DNA of 64,000 nt from an uncultured Rhodospirillales bacterium (GCA_903927615.1 CAIYNU010000017.1:97672-161671), one strand, 5' to 3'. Counted from the first letter of the stretch, positions 7,656-16,469 are shown. Program-made: numbers and translations. The notes: generated from the letters alone by a model not told the origin.

Positions 7656-8709
7656 GAGGTCCAAGGGCCTCCGGCCTTTGGTGAGAGCCCGGGGTGAAAG
7701 CCCCGGGTGCCGGCGACAGTATCGCGGTCTGGAGCAGCTTCGCCATCGCTTCCGGGTCCCGCCAGGTCAAGGTGACGGGCAACACCCGAACCTCGCGGCG
7801 GATCGCGTCCGGCAACCGGACCCCATCCTTGGCGGTGGTGACCGGTACCGCGTTCAAGGCGCGGGCACGGGCGAGCAGCGTGGCCACGTCTGCGGGCCGG
7901 TAGCGGTGGTGATCGGGGAAGGGGGCGGTGCCGACCAGTTCGGCGTCGAGCGCGCGACAGGTTTCAAAGAATTTCTCCGGTCGGCCGATCCCCGCGAAGG
8001 CGAGCAACCGCTGGCCCCGAAGCGACGCCGCCACCCCCGGGTCCGGCGTCAGTCGGGCCTGGAACAGCGGCAGGGCGTGACCGGTCACGGCCGTCCGCCG
8101 GACGAGTTCGGCCTCGAGTTCGGTCCGGTCGCAGCCCACCATCACCAGTGCCGAGGCCCGACCGAGGCCACGGGCGACCGGCTCGCGCAAGGGGCCTGCG
8201 GGAATCATCCGGCCATTGCCGAAGCCGACCGAGCCGTCCACCACCACCAGCGCCAGCCGGTAACCCAGGGCGGGATTCTGAAAACCGTCATCCAGCACGA
8301 TGGCCTGGGCCCCGGCGGCGGCGGCGGCCAAGGCCCCGGCGGCCCGGTCCCGGGCAACCCAGGTCGGCGCCGCTTCGGCCAGCAGCAGGGGTTCGTCGCC
8401 GACGTCGTCGGCGTCGTGGCGGCCGGGCGCCACCCGCACCGGACCTTTGAGCCGTCCCCCATAACCCCGGGTCAGCAAATGGGGTGTGATCCCCCGGTCC
8501 AGCAGCAGGGTTGCCAGCGCCAGCGCCACCGGTGTTTTACCGGCGCCGCCGGCGACCAGATTGCCGACGCAAATTACCGGCGGGCCGGGGTCGAGGGGGA
8601 GCGTTCTCAGTCGGCGGAGCCGGCCGCCCAGGTCATAGAGCCAACCCAGCGGTGTCAGCACAGCCGCTTCACGTCCCGGCGCCCGGTACCAGAAGCCGGG
8701 GGCCTTCAT
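7648..8709 (-). CDS. lpxK: Tetraacyldisaccharide 4'-kinase
   Basis: Phosphorylates the 4' position of the lipid A disaccharide at the cytoplasmic membrane. The 353-residue protein has the Walker A motif GGAGKT at residues 54-59 in the context VICVGNLVAGGAGKTPVAL, then the conserved LTRGYGG segment near residue 83, the D-D-x-x-D/E region and LDDGFQNPAL, all characteristic of LpxK. The last about 18 residues (after SPAP) are encoded by a two-hairpin repeat element (7661-7708) also found at the right end of the window, so the C-terminus has been altered or supplied by that repeat. Upstream is waaA (16-bp gap) and downstream lpxL (8-bp overlap), which fits a Kdo2-lipid A operon. Confidence 0.93.
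   Translation of the reverse strand: MKAPGFWYRAPGREAAVLTPLGWLYDLGGRLRRLRTLPLDPGPPVICVGNLVAGGAGKTPVALALATLLLDRGITPHLLTRGYGGRLKGPVRVAPGRHDADDVGDEPLLLAEAAPTWVARDRAAGALAAAAAGAQAIVLDDGFQNPALGYRLALVVVDGSVGFGNGRMIPAGPLREPVARGLGRASALVMVGCDRTELEAELVRRTAVTGHALPLFQARLTPDPGVAASLRGQRLLAFAGIGRPEKFFETCRALDAELVGTAPFPDHHRYRPADVATLLARARALNAVPVTTAKDGVRLPDAIRREVRVLPVTLTWRDPEAMAKLLQTAILSPAPGAFTPGSHQRPEALGPHV
7661..7708. repeat. Two-hairpin dispersed repeat, copy 1, inside the 3' end of lpxK
   Basis: Two adjacent palindromes: CCAAGGGCC-TC-CGGCCTTTGG and, 7 nt later, CCCGGGG-TGAAAG-CCCCGGG. The same architecture and partly the same bases occur at 63950-63996. This copy is translated as the C-terminal end of LpxK and covers the region just upstream of the LpxL start. 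Confidence 0.6.
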
Positions 8710-8725
8710 GGCGGCGGCGGCCAGG

Positions 8726-10033
8726 TCATGGGCCAGCGGTCTCCGGCGGCGAAATCCCGGCGTCGACCAGCAGGGGGTGCAAAGCCGTCAGGGCGACGGA
8801 AACCACCTGGCGATGGGCCGTGGTGAGCCGGCCGGCGGCGTCGGCCAGCCGGCGGCGGGTCTCGGCATCGGCGAGCAACTGGCCGACGGCTTCGGCCAGT
8901 CGGGTGCCGTCGGGAACCGGCCAGGCGGCCCCGGCCTCAATCAACTGTTTGGCGATTTCCGCGAAATTTCCCATATGCGGACCGAACACCAGGGCGCAGC
9001 CCAACTGCGCCGGTTCGATCGGGTTCTGGCCGCCGTGCGGTACCAGGGAGCCACCGACACACACCACCGGCGCCAGCCGGTACAACACGCCCATTTCGCC
9101 AAGGGTGTCGGCGACATAAGCGTCGTCGCCCGCCCCCGGCAACGCGCCGTTGGACCGGCAGCCGGCGGTCAGGCCGTGGGTTGTCAGCAGGGCCTGGATC
9201 TCGCGCCCCCGGTGGGGATGCCGGGGCGCGATGACGGTCAACAGGCCGGGCAGGCGGGCGGCCAGGGCCTTGTGGACCTGGGCCGCGATGGCGTCCTCGC
9301 CGGGATGGCTGCTGGCCAGGAGCCATACCGGCCGCCCGGTCAGGGACTGGGACAGGGCCGACAGGGAGTCGGCGGCGGCGGGGGGGGGCTCGGAGGAATA
9401 TTTCAGGTTGCCGGTGGTTTTGACCTCGGTGGCCCCCAAGCCGCGCAGGCGTTCGGCATCGGCGGCGGTCTGAGCCAGACACAGCCGGAAGGCCCCCAGC
9501 AGCGGTCCGATGAACCCGGGGACGCGGTGCCAGCGCCGGAACGAACGCTCGGACATGCGGGCGTTGACCAGCGCCGCCCGCAACCGCCGCCGCCCGATCT
9601 CCCACAGCATATTGGGCCAGATTTCCGACTCGATCCACAAGATGAGGTCGGGTTGCCAGTGATCGAGGAACCGTGAGACGTAGCCCGGCCGATCCACCGG
9701 CACGAACTGGTGGATGGCCCGCACCGGCAGACGCCGGGACATCAATTGCGCCGAGGTGACGGTGCCGGTCGTGACCAGGATATGAAGCCGGGGGTCCGCC
9801 GCGATCAGGCGATGGATCAGCATCAGAATCGACAGGGATTCGCCAACGCTGGCGGCGTGGAACCAGACCAGCGGTCCCGGCGGCCGGGGACACGACGACA
9901 CGCCCAGGCGCTCATCCTGACGCGCCGGGTCTTCCTTGCCGGCGATACGGCGACGATGGAGGTAGTACCGGATCACTGGCCCTCCCACTTGGGTCAGGCC
10001 GCGATAGAGTGTTTGAAGCATACCAGTGATCAT
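8726..10033 (-). CDS. waaA: 3-deoxy-D-manno-octulosonic acid (Kdo) transferase
   Basis: Adds Kdo to lipid IVA from CMP-Kdo at the cytoplasmic membrane (GT30). The 435-residue protein has the N-terminal membrane-anchor region, the motif WFHAASVGES with the catalytic Glu at residue 65, then PVDRPGYVSRFL and LWIESEIWPNML. In the C-terminal half are the CMP-binding region LASSHPGEDA and the strongly conserved VFGPHMGNFAEIA. The SEPPPAAADS segment is encoded across a nine-G tract at 9380-9388. lpxK follows after 16 bp and the glycosyltransferase of the plcP-agt-like pair lies 69 bp upstream, so all are likely co-transcribed. Whether it adds one or two Kdo residues cannot be told. Confidence 0.93.
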   Translation of the reverse strand: MITGMLQTLYRGLTQVGGPVIRYYLHRRRIAGKEDPARQDERLGVSSCPRPPGPLVWFHAASVGESLSILMLIHRLIAADPRLHILVTTGTVTSAQLMSRRLPVRAIHQFVPVDRPGYVSRFLDHWQPDLILWIESEIWPNMLWEIGRRRLRAALVNARMSERSFRRWHRVPGFIGPLLGAFRLCLAQTAADAERLRGLGATEVKTTGNLKYSSEPPPAAADSLSALSQSLTGRPVWLLASSHPGEDAIAAQVHKALAARLPGLLTVIAPRHPHRGREIQALLTTHGLTAGCRSNGALPGAGDDAYVADTLGEMGVLYRLAPVVCVGGSLVPHGGQNPIEPAQLGCALVFGPHMGNFAEIAKQLIEAGAAWPVPDGTRLAEAVGQLLADAETRRRLADAAGRLTTAHRQVVSVALTALHPLLVDAGISPPETAGP

Positions 10034-10102
10034 AGACCTGCCGTCCGCCGGCTCTGTAGCATACCCTTGTACGCCGCGCCCGGTCTTTCGGGCAACGCCT
10101 TG

Positions 10103-11170
10103 TCAAGGGGCGGCGGTATCCGGATCCGTCGGTTCGGACGGGCACGGGATGGGGCGCGTCGAGCGAAAAGTCGTGAAGGGTTGAAGGTTGCTGAGAAACT
10201 GCTCGGCCGAGGCCCGCCACGAGTATTTCAACGCGAATTCACGACACCGTTCGGGAGAGAAGGTCAGGGCCGTGCGGACCGCCCGACCCAGGTCGGTGTC
10301 CAGGCAGCCCACATCATTGGCCCCATCAATCACGTCCAGCGGTCCCGCTACCGGATAGGCGGCAACCGGAACCCCGGAGGCCAAAGCCTCCAGCAGCACC
10401 AAACCGAAGGTATCGGTGCGCGACGGGAACACGAAGACGTCGGCGGCGGCATAGTACTTGGCCAGCTCCTCGCCATGTTGGGCGCCGACGAAACGGACCT
10501 GGGGATAGCGGTTCTTCAACTCGGCCAGTTGCGGGCCGCAGCCGACCACGTACTTGGTGCCCTCCAGGTCGAGGGCCAGAAAAGCCTCGATGTTCTTTTC
10601 GATGGCAACTCTGCCGACATACATGGAAATCGGCCGTGGGTCGGTCAGGAACGACTTGTCGCGAGGACGGAACAATTCGGTGTCGACGCCGCGGGTCCAG
10701 TGGCGGATATTGGTGAAGCCGCGGGCGCGCAAGGCCTGTTCGATCGAGGCGGTGGCGACCATCATCGCCGCCGCGGGACGGTGGAAACGGCGGACCACGG
10801 CGTAACTGAGGAACAGCGGAATGGGGGCCCGGTCGCGGATGTATTCCGGAAACCGGGTGTGATACGCGGTGGTGAACGGGATGCCCCGTTTGATGCAGTA
10901 CCGTCTTGCCGCGTGGCCGAGCGGCCCCTCGGTTGCAACATGGATGGCGTCGGGATCCATGGCATCAATCAGCCGGCACAACTTGCGTCCGGCGGCAATG
11001 GCCAGCCGGATTTCCGGATAGGTTGGCAAGGGCACCGTCCGAAACCGCTCCGGTCCGATGACCTCGACGGTGTGGCCCATTTTTTGCAGCTCGTCGCGTA
11101 CGGTGGCAATCGTTCGGACGACCCCGTTCACCTGTGGATACCAGGCGTCGGTCACCACCAGAATGTTCAC
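10103..11170 (-). CDS. GT4 glycosyltransferase, Agt-like partner of the adjacent metallophosphoesterase
   Basis: A GT-B glycosyltransferase of about 355 residues. It opens with the N-terminal strand NILVVTDAWYPQVNGVVRT and has the acceptor-domain segment IHVATEGPLGHAARRYC. The C-terminal nucleotide-sugar site includes VGRVAIEKNIEAFL and the EX7E-type region FPSRTDTFGLVLLEALASG. The start is a GTG at 11170, overlapping the upstream TGA as GTGA, so the two genes are coupled; a longer in-frame start at 11287 would run through the neighbour. Known alphaproteobacterial plcP-agt pairs use this family to put a sugar onto diacylglycerol during phosphate starvation. Annotation as a mannosyltransferase is the generic alternative. 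The sugar donor and acceptor are inferred from the pair. Confidence 0.8.
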   Translation of the reverse strand: MNILVVTDAWYPQVNGVVRTIATVRDELQKMGHTVEVIGPERFRTVPLPTYPEIRLAIAAGRKLCRLIDAMDPDAIHVATEGPLGHAARRYCIKRGIPFTTAYHTRFPEYIRDRAPIPLFLSYAVVRRFHRPAAAMMVATASIEQALRARGFTNIRHWTRGVDTELFRPRDKSFLTDPRPISMYVGRVAIEKNIEAFLALDLEGTKYVVGCGPQLAELKNRYPQVRFVGAQHGEELAKYYAAADVFVFPSRTDTFGLVLLEALASGVPVAAYPVAGPLDVIDGANDVGCLDTDLGRAVRTALTFSPERCREFALKYSWRASAEQFLSNLQPFTTFRSTRPIPCPSEPTDPDTAAP

Positions 11171-11973
11171 GCCGCCGCCCTGACCGGTTGTTGCCGAAGC
11201 ACCTCCGTCCAGTTGATGATCTCCAGCTCCCCGGTCGTGTGTTCGACCAAGGCGGTGCAGGATTCTACCCAATCGCCGTCGTTGCAATACAGGATACCTT
11301 CCATGTTGCGCATCTCGGCCGTATGGATATGGCCACAGATGACACCGTCAACCTCGCGTCGCCGCGCTTCTTCGGCCAGGGCCGTCTCGTAGTTGCCGAT
11401 ATACTCGACGGCCGATTTGGCCCGTTGCTTCAAGTAAGCGGCGATCGACCAATAGGTAAAGCCCAACCTGCGGCGGACGAAATTGAGCCCGGTATTGAGG
11501 TGAAGCAGCATGATATAGGCTTGGTCGCCGATCAGTGCCAGCCACTTGGCATATCTGACCACCGCGTCGAATTGGTCGCCATGAATGACCAGGAAACGGC
11601 GTCCGTCGGCGGTCTGATGGATGATCTCGTTCACCACCGTCACGCCACCGAACTGTATGCCGATATATTCCCGGGCCGTTTCATCGTGATTGCCTGGAAT
11701 GTAGAAGACATGGGTGCCTTTGCGCGCCCGGCGCAGGATTTTCTGAACCACGTCGTTGTGCGATTGGGGCCAGTACCAATTCCGCTTCAATCGCCAGCCG
11801 TCGACGATATCGCCAACCAGATACAGATACTCTGAATCACTGTATTTCAGGAAGTCGAGCAGATACTCAGCCTTGCTGCCCCGCGTGCCCAGGTGGACGT
11901 CCGAAATCCAGATCGAGCGATAGGTTCGCTTGCCGGCTACGGGCTCCATTAACTGACTCGACACAGGCTCCAT
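11167..11973 (-). CDS. COG2908 metallophosphoesterase, PlcP-like (alternatively LpxH-like)
   Basis: A calcineurin-fold metallohydrolase of 268 residues. Metal-binding motifs are in order: SDVHLG (D25, H27), GDIVDG (D55), GNHDE (N95, H96), HGDQFD (H131) and CGHIH (H215, H217). The stretch WYWPQSHNDVVQKIL and the length of about 270 are those of the rhizobial PlcP phospholipase-C-like enzyme. That enzyme releases diacylglycerol from phospholipids. Classical LpxH is shorter, about 240 residues. The gene directly precedes, with a GTGA overlap, a glycosyltransferase of the Agt type. A role in lipid A assembly (UDP-diacylglucosamine hydrolysis) is the alternative suggested by waaA-lpxK downstream. 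Two ATGs 24 bp apart lie in a duplicated segment, so translation may start at 11973 or 11949. Confidence 0.8.
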   Translation of the reverse strand: MEPVSSQLMEPVAGKRTYRSIWISDVHLGTRGSKAEYLLDFLKYSDSEYLYLVGDIVDGWRLKRNWYWPQSHNDVVQKILRRARKGTHVFYIPGNHDETAREYIGIQFGGVTVVNEIIHQTADGRRFLVIHGDQFDAVVRYAKWLALIGDQAYIMLLHLNTGLNFVRRRLGFTYWSIAAYLKQRAKSAVEYIGNYETALAEEARRREVDGVICGHIHTAEMRNMEGILYCNDGDWVESCTALVEHTTGELEIINWTEVLRQQPVRAAA

Positions 11974-11983
11974 TAACTGACTC
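11942..11983 (-). repeat. 24-bp direct repeat duplicating the start codon of the PlcP-like gene
   Basis: The 18-mer GGCTCCATTAACTGACTC (plus strand) occurs at 11942-11959 and 11966-11983, a 24-bp period that keeps frame. Each copy carries the reverse complement of ATGGAGCC, giving two candidate starts (MEPV...MEPV). Confidence 0.85.
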
Positions 11984-12158
11984 CATTGGCGATCCGCAAA
12001 ACCGGTAGGCCTATACCGCTAAAATGCCCCTTTGCCAATCGAACCCAAGCCATCCCAAGGCGGGGTTGGTCAAAATTCTCAAAACCATCATACGTCCATC
12101 GCATGTGTGTAACAGGTTTGTCATGGCTTTGCAAGGATGCACCGCAACAGGGGACGGT

Positions 12159-13502
12159 TTACAGGCCGGCGATGGTCATGCCGTCAACCCGAACGGTTGG
12201 GGCATCCACGCCGTAACGGAATTCCAGGTCGCTGGCGGGCTCCAGGTTCAGGAACATCTCCTTCAGATTGCCGGCCACCGTGATTTCGCTGACCGGGTAG
12301 CTGAGTTCGCCGTTCTCGATCCAGAAACCGGTGGCGCCGCGACTGTAGTCGCCGGTAATGCCGCTGACACCCATCCCCATCATCTCGGTGATGTAGAAGC
12401 CGGAGGGAATCTCGGCGATCAGGTCCCGGGCCGACTTGGTGCCGGCCGCCATATAGAAGTTGGCGGGCGAAGGGGTGGGCGGGGCCGAGGTTCCGCGGGA
12501 CGCATGGCCGGTGGTCTCCAGGCCAAGCTGGCGCGCCGAACGCAGGTCCAACAGCCAGGTGGTCAACCGGCCATCCTCAATGATGGTGCGGCGGCGGACG
12601 GTGACGCCCTCGCCGTCAAACGGGCGCGAGCGCAATCCCCGGCGCACGAACGGGTCGTCGATCACCGCGACTCCGGGGGCGAAGATCGCCTGGCCCAACC
12701 GGTCCTTCAGAAAACTGGTGCCGCGCGCAATGGACGGACCGCTGATGGCGCTGGACAGGTGGGAGAGCAGCCCACGCGACACTCGGGGGTCGTAGACCAC
12801 CGGCACCTTCTGGCTTTGGACCTTGCGGGGATTGATGCGTCGCACCGCCCGTTCGCCGGCGTTCCGACCGATTTGGGCCGCGCCCGGCAAGTCGGCGGCA
12901 TAGACTTTGGAGCTGAAGTCGTAGTCGCGCTCCATGCCGGTGCCGGTGCCGGCCAGGACCGCGGCCGACAGGCTGAACCGGCTGATGCCGTAGCCGCCCG
13001 AAAAGCCGTTGGAGGCCGCCAGTGCCACCTGCGAACGGCTCCAACCGGCGTCGGCGCCTTCGGAGTTGGTCACCCCGGGCACCGCCAGCGCCGCATCCTC
13101 GGCGTCCCGGGCGGTCTGGATCAGCGTTTCGGCGGTGGGTTCGGTGGTGTCGCAGATGTCCAGTTCCGGGCCGTCCAGGGCCAGCAGCGCGGGATCCGCC
13201 AGGCCGCAGAACGGGTCCTCGGGGACCACCCGGGCCATGGCCACCGCCCGCTCCACCAACTCGGCCAGCATTTCGGGGCGGCGATCGCTGGCCGATACGA
13301 TGGCCTGTCGCCGGCCGATGAAGACCCGCAGGCCCAGGTCCCCCGACTCGGCGCGCTCAACGGTTTCGGGGTTGCCCAGGCGCAGGGATACCGACAGGCT
13401 GGCGGCGTTATAGAGCACCGCATCGGCGGCGTCGGCCCCAGCCGCGAGGGCCTTCCCGATCAGAGTGTGCAGCAGGTCGAGGGCTTCTGCGTCGGCGGTC
13501 AT
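12159..13502 (-). CDS. pmbA: PmbA/TldE, partner subunit of the TldD metalloprotease
   Basis: Forms a heterodimer with TldD. In known systems the pair degrades or trims unstructured peptides such as microcin precursors and antitoxins. 447 residues. Family features include RVFIGRRQAIVSASD near residue 70, SNGFSGGY, the C-terminal RGATGFWIENGEL and VSEITVAGNLKEMFLNL. TldE subunits lack the HExxxH metal site, and none is seen here. The start at ATG 13502 follows a GGAGACCCGTC sequence; an upstream in-frame start would add about 35 residues without similarity. The tldD gene lies about 18 kb away at 31169-32605, so the partners are unlinked but both present. The downstream gap to the plcP-like gene is about 185 bp. 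Confidence 0.9.
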   Translation of the reverse strand: MTADAEALDLLHTLIGKALAAGADAADAVLYNAASLSVSLRLGNPETVERAESGDLGLRVFIGRRQAIVSASDRRPEMLAELVERAVAMARVVPEDPFCGLADPALLALDGPELDICDTTEPTAETLIQTARDAEDAALAVPGVTNSEGADAGWSRSQVALAASNGFSGGYGISRFSLSAAVLAGTGTGMERDYDFSSKVYAADLPGAAQIGRNAGERAVRRINPRKVQSQKVPVVYDPRVSRGLLSHLSSAISGPSIARGTSFLKDRLGQAIFAPGVAVIDDPFVRRGLRSRPFDGEGVTVRRRTIIEDGRLTTWLLDLRSARQLGLETTGHASRGTSAPPTPSPANFYMAAGTKSARDLIAEIPSGFYITEMMGMGVSGITGDYSRGATGFWIENGELSYPVSEITVAGNLKEMFLNLEPASDLEFRYGVDAPTVRVDGMTIAGL

Positions 13503-13560
13503 GACGGGTCTCCGGTGGCTCGGGCGGGGCTTCGGCGGGGCGTGGGCGACGGGGCTTTGG

Positions 13561-14301
13561 TTACAAGAGCCCCAGCGTCTTGAAACTGGTGGTTTTGCCG
13601 CGGGCAATGATCAGGTGGTCGTGGACGGTGATGCCCAAGGCCGCGGCGGCGCGGACCACTTCCTTGGTCAGAAAAATGTCGTCACGGGACGGGGTCGGGT
13701 CGCCGGCGGGGTGGTTGTGGACCAGGATCACCGCCTGGGCGCCCAGCTCGAGGGCGCGCCGGACAATCTCGCGCGGGTAAGCGGGGGTATGGTCAATGGT
13801 TCCGCGCTGTTGCACCTCGTCGGAGATCAGCGCGTTTTTGCGGTCGAGAAACAGCAGGCGCAACTGTTCGGTGGTCTCGTGGCCCATGGCCGCCTGGCAG
13901 TAATTGACCAGGGTGTCCCAGCCGGCCAGAACCGGCCGGTTCATCACCTGCCCACGGGTGGCGCGCAAGGCCGCGGCACCGACCACGGTCAGCGCGGTGA
14001 TGGTGGCGTCGCTGAAGTTGAAGGCCTGGCGCAGGCGGTCGGGCGACGCGGTGACCAACGCCCACAGGCTGCCGAATTCCTGGATCAGCGCCTTGGCCAG
14101 CGGTTTCACGTCACGCCGGGGCAGGGCCGGGAACAGCAGCAGCTCCACCAGCTCGTATTCCTGGAGACCGTCCGCGCCGGCCCCCAGGAACCGCTGACGC
14201 AAACGGTCCCGATGGCCGATGTAGTGGGGCGGCGGCTTGGCCGGGTCCGCCGGTTCGGCGGGGTCGGCGGCGTGCTGGGAAGGGTTGGCCGGCGCGGTCA
14301 C
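13561..14301 (-). CDS. radC: RadC-family JAB/MPN-domain protein
   Basis: A 246-residue member of the RadC (UPF0758) family. An N-terminal helix-hairpin-helix-like region (EYELVELLLFPALPRRDVK) precedes the JAMM metal site HNHPAGDPTPSRDD (H195, H197, S205, D208), which is complete. The C-terminus TSFKTLGLL is typical. Known members are DNA-associated and possibly metal-dependent hydrolases; the repair role in the name is not supported experimentally in E. coli. The gene sits between map (11 bp upstream) and pmbA and is on the same strand. An N-terminal Ala/Pro-rich extension of about 25 residues precedes the conserved region. Confidence 0.88.
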   Translation of the reverse strand: MTAPANPSQHAADPAEPADPAKPPPHYIGHRDRLRQRFLGAGADGLQEYELVELLLFPALPRRDVKPLAKALIQEFGSLWALVTASPDRLRQAFNFSDATITALTVVGAAALRATRGQVMNRPVLAGWDTLVNYCQAAMGHETTEQLRLLFLDRKNALISDEVQQRGTIDHTPAYPREIVRRALELGAQAVILVHNHPAGDPTPSRDDIFLTKEVVRAAAALGITVHDHLIIARGKTTSFKTLGLL

Positions 14302-14312
14302 AGGGCGGCGCC

Positions 14313-15131
14313 TCAGTAGGGTGGTTTGGTGAACCCGGCGGGCGACAGGGTGAAGATTTCGCAGCCGTCCGGCGTGACGCCCAGCGAGTGTTCGAACTGG
14401 GCCGACAGCGATTTGTCCTTGGTGACGGCGGTCCAGCCGTCCCCCAAAACCTTGACCTCGAAGCGGCCGGCATTGATCATCGGTTCGATGGTGAAGAACA
14501 TGCCTTCACGCAACACCAGCCCGGTGCCGGGCTGGCCGTAATGCAACACCGAGGGCGGCTCGTGGAACACCCGCCCCAGACCGTGGCCGCAGAAGTCCCG
14601 CACCACCGAGAACCGGTTCGCTTCGGTGTACTGCTGGATGGCGTGGCCGACATCCCCCAGCGTCGCTCCCGGCCGGACCGCCGCGATCCCCAGCATCAGG
14701 GCCTCGTAGGTCACGTCGATCAGACGACGGGCCTTCAGGGTCACGTTGGTTCCGGCCAGATACATCCGACTGCTGTCGCCGTACCAGCCATCCAGGATCG
14801 GCGTCACGTCGATGTTCAGGATATCGCCGTCGTGGAGCCGCTTTTCGCCTGGGATGCCGTGGCAGACCACATGATTGATCGAAACGCAGGTGGCCTTGGG
14901 AAACCCCCGATAGCCCAGCGGCGCGGGAATGGCGCCATGGTCCCGGATAAACTGTTCGCACATGCGATCAAGTTCCCCGGTGGACACGCCCGGCTGGACA
15001 TAGGGCGTGATGAAGTCGAGGGTGGCCGCGGCCAGCCGACCGGCCGCCCGCATCCCCGCGAAGTCTTCGGGGCGGTAAATGCGGACCGGTTGGCCGCCAT
15101 CTTCCTGGTTCGCCGTCTGCGCCTGATTCAT
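14313..15131 (-). CDS. map: Methionine aminopeptidase
   Basis: Removes the initiator methionine from nascent proteins. 272 residues, type I size. The metal ligands are recognisable: the two Asp in INIDVTPILDGWYGDSS, the His in CGHGLGRVFHEPP, Glu in FTIEPMINAG and Glu in QFEHSLGV. A 20-residue Gln/Asn-rich leader precedes the conserved IYRPEDFAGMRAAG segment, and the zinc-finger extension seen in some type I enzymes is absent. Upstream on the same strand is sfsA (86 bp gap), downstream radC. The map-radC order is seen in other alphaproteobacteria. Confidence 0.94.
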   Translation of the reverse strand: MNQAQTANQEDGGQPVRIYRPEDFAGMRAAGRLAAATLDFITPYVQPGVSTGELDRMCEQFIRDHGAIPAPLGYRGFPKATCVSINHVVCHGIPGEKRLHDGDILNIDVTPILDGWYGDSSRMYLAGTNVTLKARRLIDVTYEALMLGIAAVRPGATLGDVGHAIQQYTEANRFSVVRDFCGHGLGRVFHEPPSVLHYGQPGTGLVLREGMFFTIEPMINAGRFEVKVLGDGWTAVTKDKSLSAQFEHSLGVTPDGCEIFTLSPAGFTKPPY

Positions 15132-15217
15132 GGGTTCACTGGTGTCGTGGCTAAGGCTGTCGTCGAGGGAACACTGCGGTCGGGTTACGCTTTACGTCGG
15201 GTTGCCTCGAATTCCCG

Positions 15218-15934
15218 TCACCGCCCGGCGAAGGGCAGGGGCCGGTCGATGTCCACACCATGGAGGGTGACGGTACAGGCGTAACAAATGGCCTCCACTC
15301 CGGCCGCTTTCGCGCGATCGAGACCCACGGCATAGACCGGATCCAGATCGTCGGCAACACGGAAGGTGTCACAGTCGGCGCGTTGAACAAGATAGAGCAT
15401 CACCGCCCGGCCGCCAGAGGCCACCACGGCGCTCAACTCTTCCAGATGGCGGGCGCCCCGGGCGGTCGGACAGTCGGGGAACTCGGCGACCCGGCCGCAG
15501 CCCTGGCCGGGGCGGCGCAGGTGGACGTTTTTGACCTCGACGTAACAGGGCGGGCGGTCCGGGGATTCCAGCAGCAGGTCGACCCGGGACGCCTGACCAT
15601 AGCGGACTTCGCGGCGCAGGTGCGGATAGCCGGTCAGCTCCGGAATCCGCCCGGCGGCGATGGCTTCGGCGACGATGCGGTTGGGATGCAGCGTGTTGAC
15701 GCCGACCAGCGCGCCGTCGGCCTGGATCACCTCCAGGGTCAGCGGGTACTTGCGCTTGGCATTGAGCGAACGCGACAGCCAGACCGCCGAGCCGGGCCGA
15801 TCCAGCCCGATCATGGCGCCGGAATTCGGAACATGGACGGTCGTCGCTGCGCCGTCGGCCAGCACCACATCGGCCAGGAACCGCTTGTAGCGCCGGACCA
15901 GATGGGCCGGGAGCAGCGGGGTGTCGAAGTTCAT
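15218..15934 (-). CDS. sfsA: SfsA family protein (sugar fermentation stimulation protein)
   Basis: A 238-residue protein with the SfsA pattern: [23 protein letters not shown] (conserved CPNTG-like region), [26 protein letters not shown] (PD-(D/E)XK-like nuclease core) and [16 protein letters not shown]. The family binds DNA and may be a nuclease; the sugar role comes from E. coli genetics. The start at ATG 15934 gives MNFDTPLL and follows AAGGGAG; a longer frame to 16108 would overlap arfB and adds non-conserved residues. Divergent from arfB, whose start is about 115 bp away. Confidence 0.9.
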   Translation of the reverse strand: MNFDTPLLPAHLVRRYKRFLADVVLADGAATTVHVPNSGAMIGLDRPGSAVWLSRSLNAKRKYPLTLEVIQADGALVGVNTLHPNRIVAEAIAAGRIPELTGYPHLRREVRYGQASRVDLLLESPDRPPCYVEVKNVHLRRPGQGCGRVAEFPDCPTARGARHLEELSAVVASGGRAVMLYLVQRADCDTFRVADDLDPVYAVGLDRAKAAGVEAICYACTVTLHGVDIDRPLPFAGR

Positions 15935-16049
15935 GGGCTCCCTTGCCTTTTGTCGCGGACCGGTCATTGTTGCACGGGGCGTGCCTGCCAGGGGAGCCGT
16001 TCGTGGACCAGCCACCCGATCATAGCGTGACCAGCGGCGGGGATCGGTG

Positions 16050-16469
16050 ATGATTCCGGTGACGCGCACTATTGCCCTCGACGAGCGGGAACTCGAGGAG
16101 ACGTTCATCCGGGCCTCGGGTCCGGGCGGTCAAAACGTCAACAAGGTGTCCAGCGCGGTGCAGCTTCGGTTCGACGTCCGGCACTCGCCGTCTCTGCCCG
16201 AACCGGTGCGCGAGCGGCTGGAGCGGCTGGCCGGCAGTCGGTTGACCCGCGACGGCGTGTTGATCATCACCGCCCAGCGGTTCCGGACCCAGGAGCGCAA
16301 CCGCGAGGACGCGGTGGCCCGGCTGGTCGAACTGGTGCAGCGGGCCGCGGTGGCGCCGGTGCCGCGTCGGCCGACCCGGCCGACCCTGGGCAGCCGCCAG
16401 CGCCGGTTGGAGGCCAAGGGCCAGCGGTCGGTGGTCAAGAAGCTGCGCGGCGAGCCGTTCGAAGAGTAG
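16050..16469 (+). CDS. arfB: Alternative ribosome-rescue factor ArfB (YaeJ)
   Basis: Hydrolyses peptidyl-tRNA on ribosomes stalled without a stop codon. 139 residues, as in the family. The catalytic GGQ motif is at residues 26-28 in [11 protein letters not shown], followed by VQLRFDV. The basic C-terminal tail ([18 protein letters not shown]) enters the mRNA channel in known structures. The ATG at 16050 is preceded by GGGG; a GTG one codon upstream is also possible. The gene is divergent from sfsA. It is too short and lacks the codon-recognition domain to be a canonical release factor. Confidence 0.92.
   Translation: MIPVTRTIALDERELEETFIRASGPGGQNVNKVSSAVQLRFDVRHSPSLPEPVRERLERLAGSRLTRDGVLIITAQRFRTQERNREDAVARLVELVQRAAVAPVPRRPTRPTLGSRQRRLEAKGQRSVVKKLRGEPFEE

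Noticed and set aside
9710..11392. 560-codon plus-strand open frame across waaA, agt and plcP
   Set aside because: It covers three recognisable minus-strand genes and has no coherent domain; GC-rich shadow frame.
11167..11973. Plain LpxH assignment
   Set aside because: Length and the WYWPQSHNDVVQ segment and the coupled glycosyltransferase fit the PlcP-Agt pair better, though LpxH-like activity is not excluded.
12109..12124. Possible Pho box (TGTAAC-AGGT-TTGTCAT) upstream of the PlcP-like gene
   Set aside because: Only about 10 of 14 positions match and it points away from the gene on the plus strand; too weak to list.
12024..13583. 519-codon plus-strand frame opposite pmbA
   Set aside because: Antisense to PmbA with typical shadow composition; no ribosome site.
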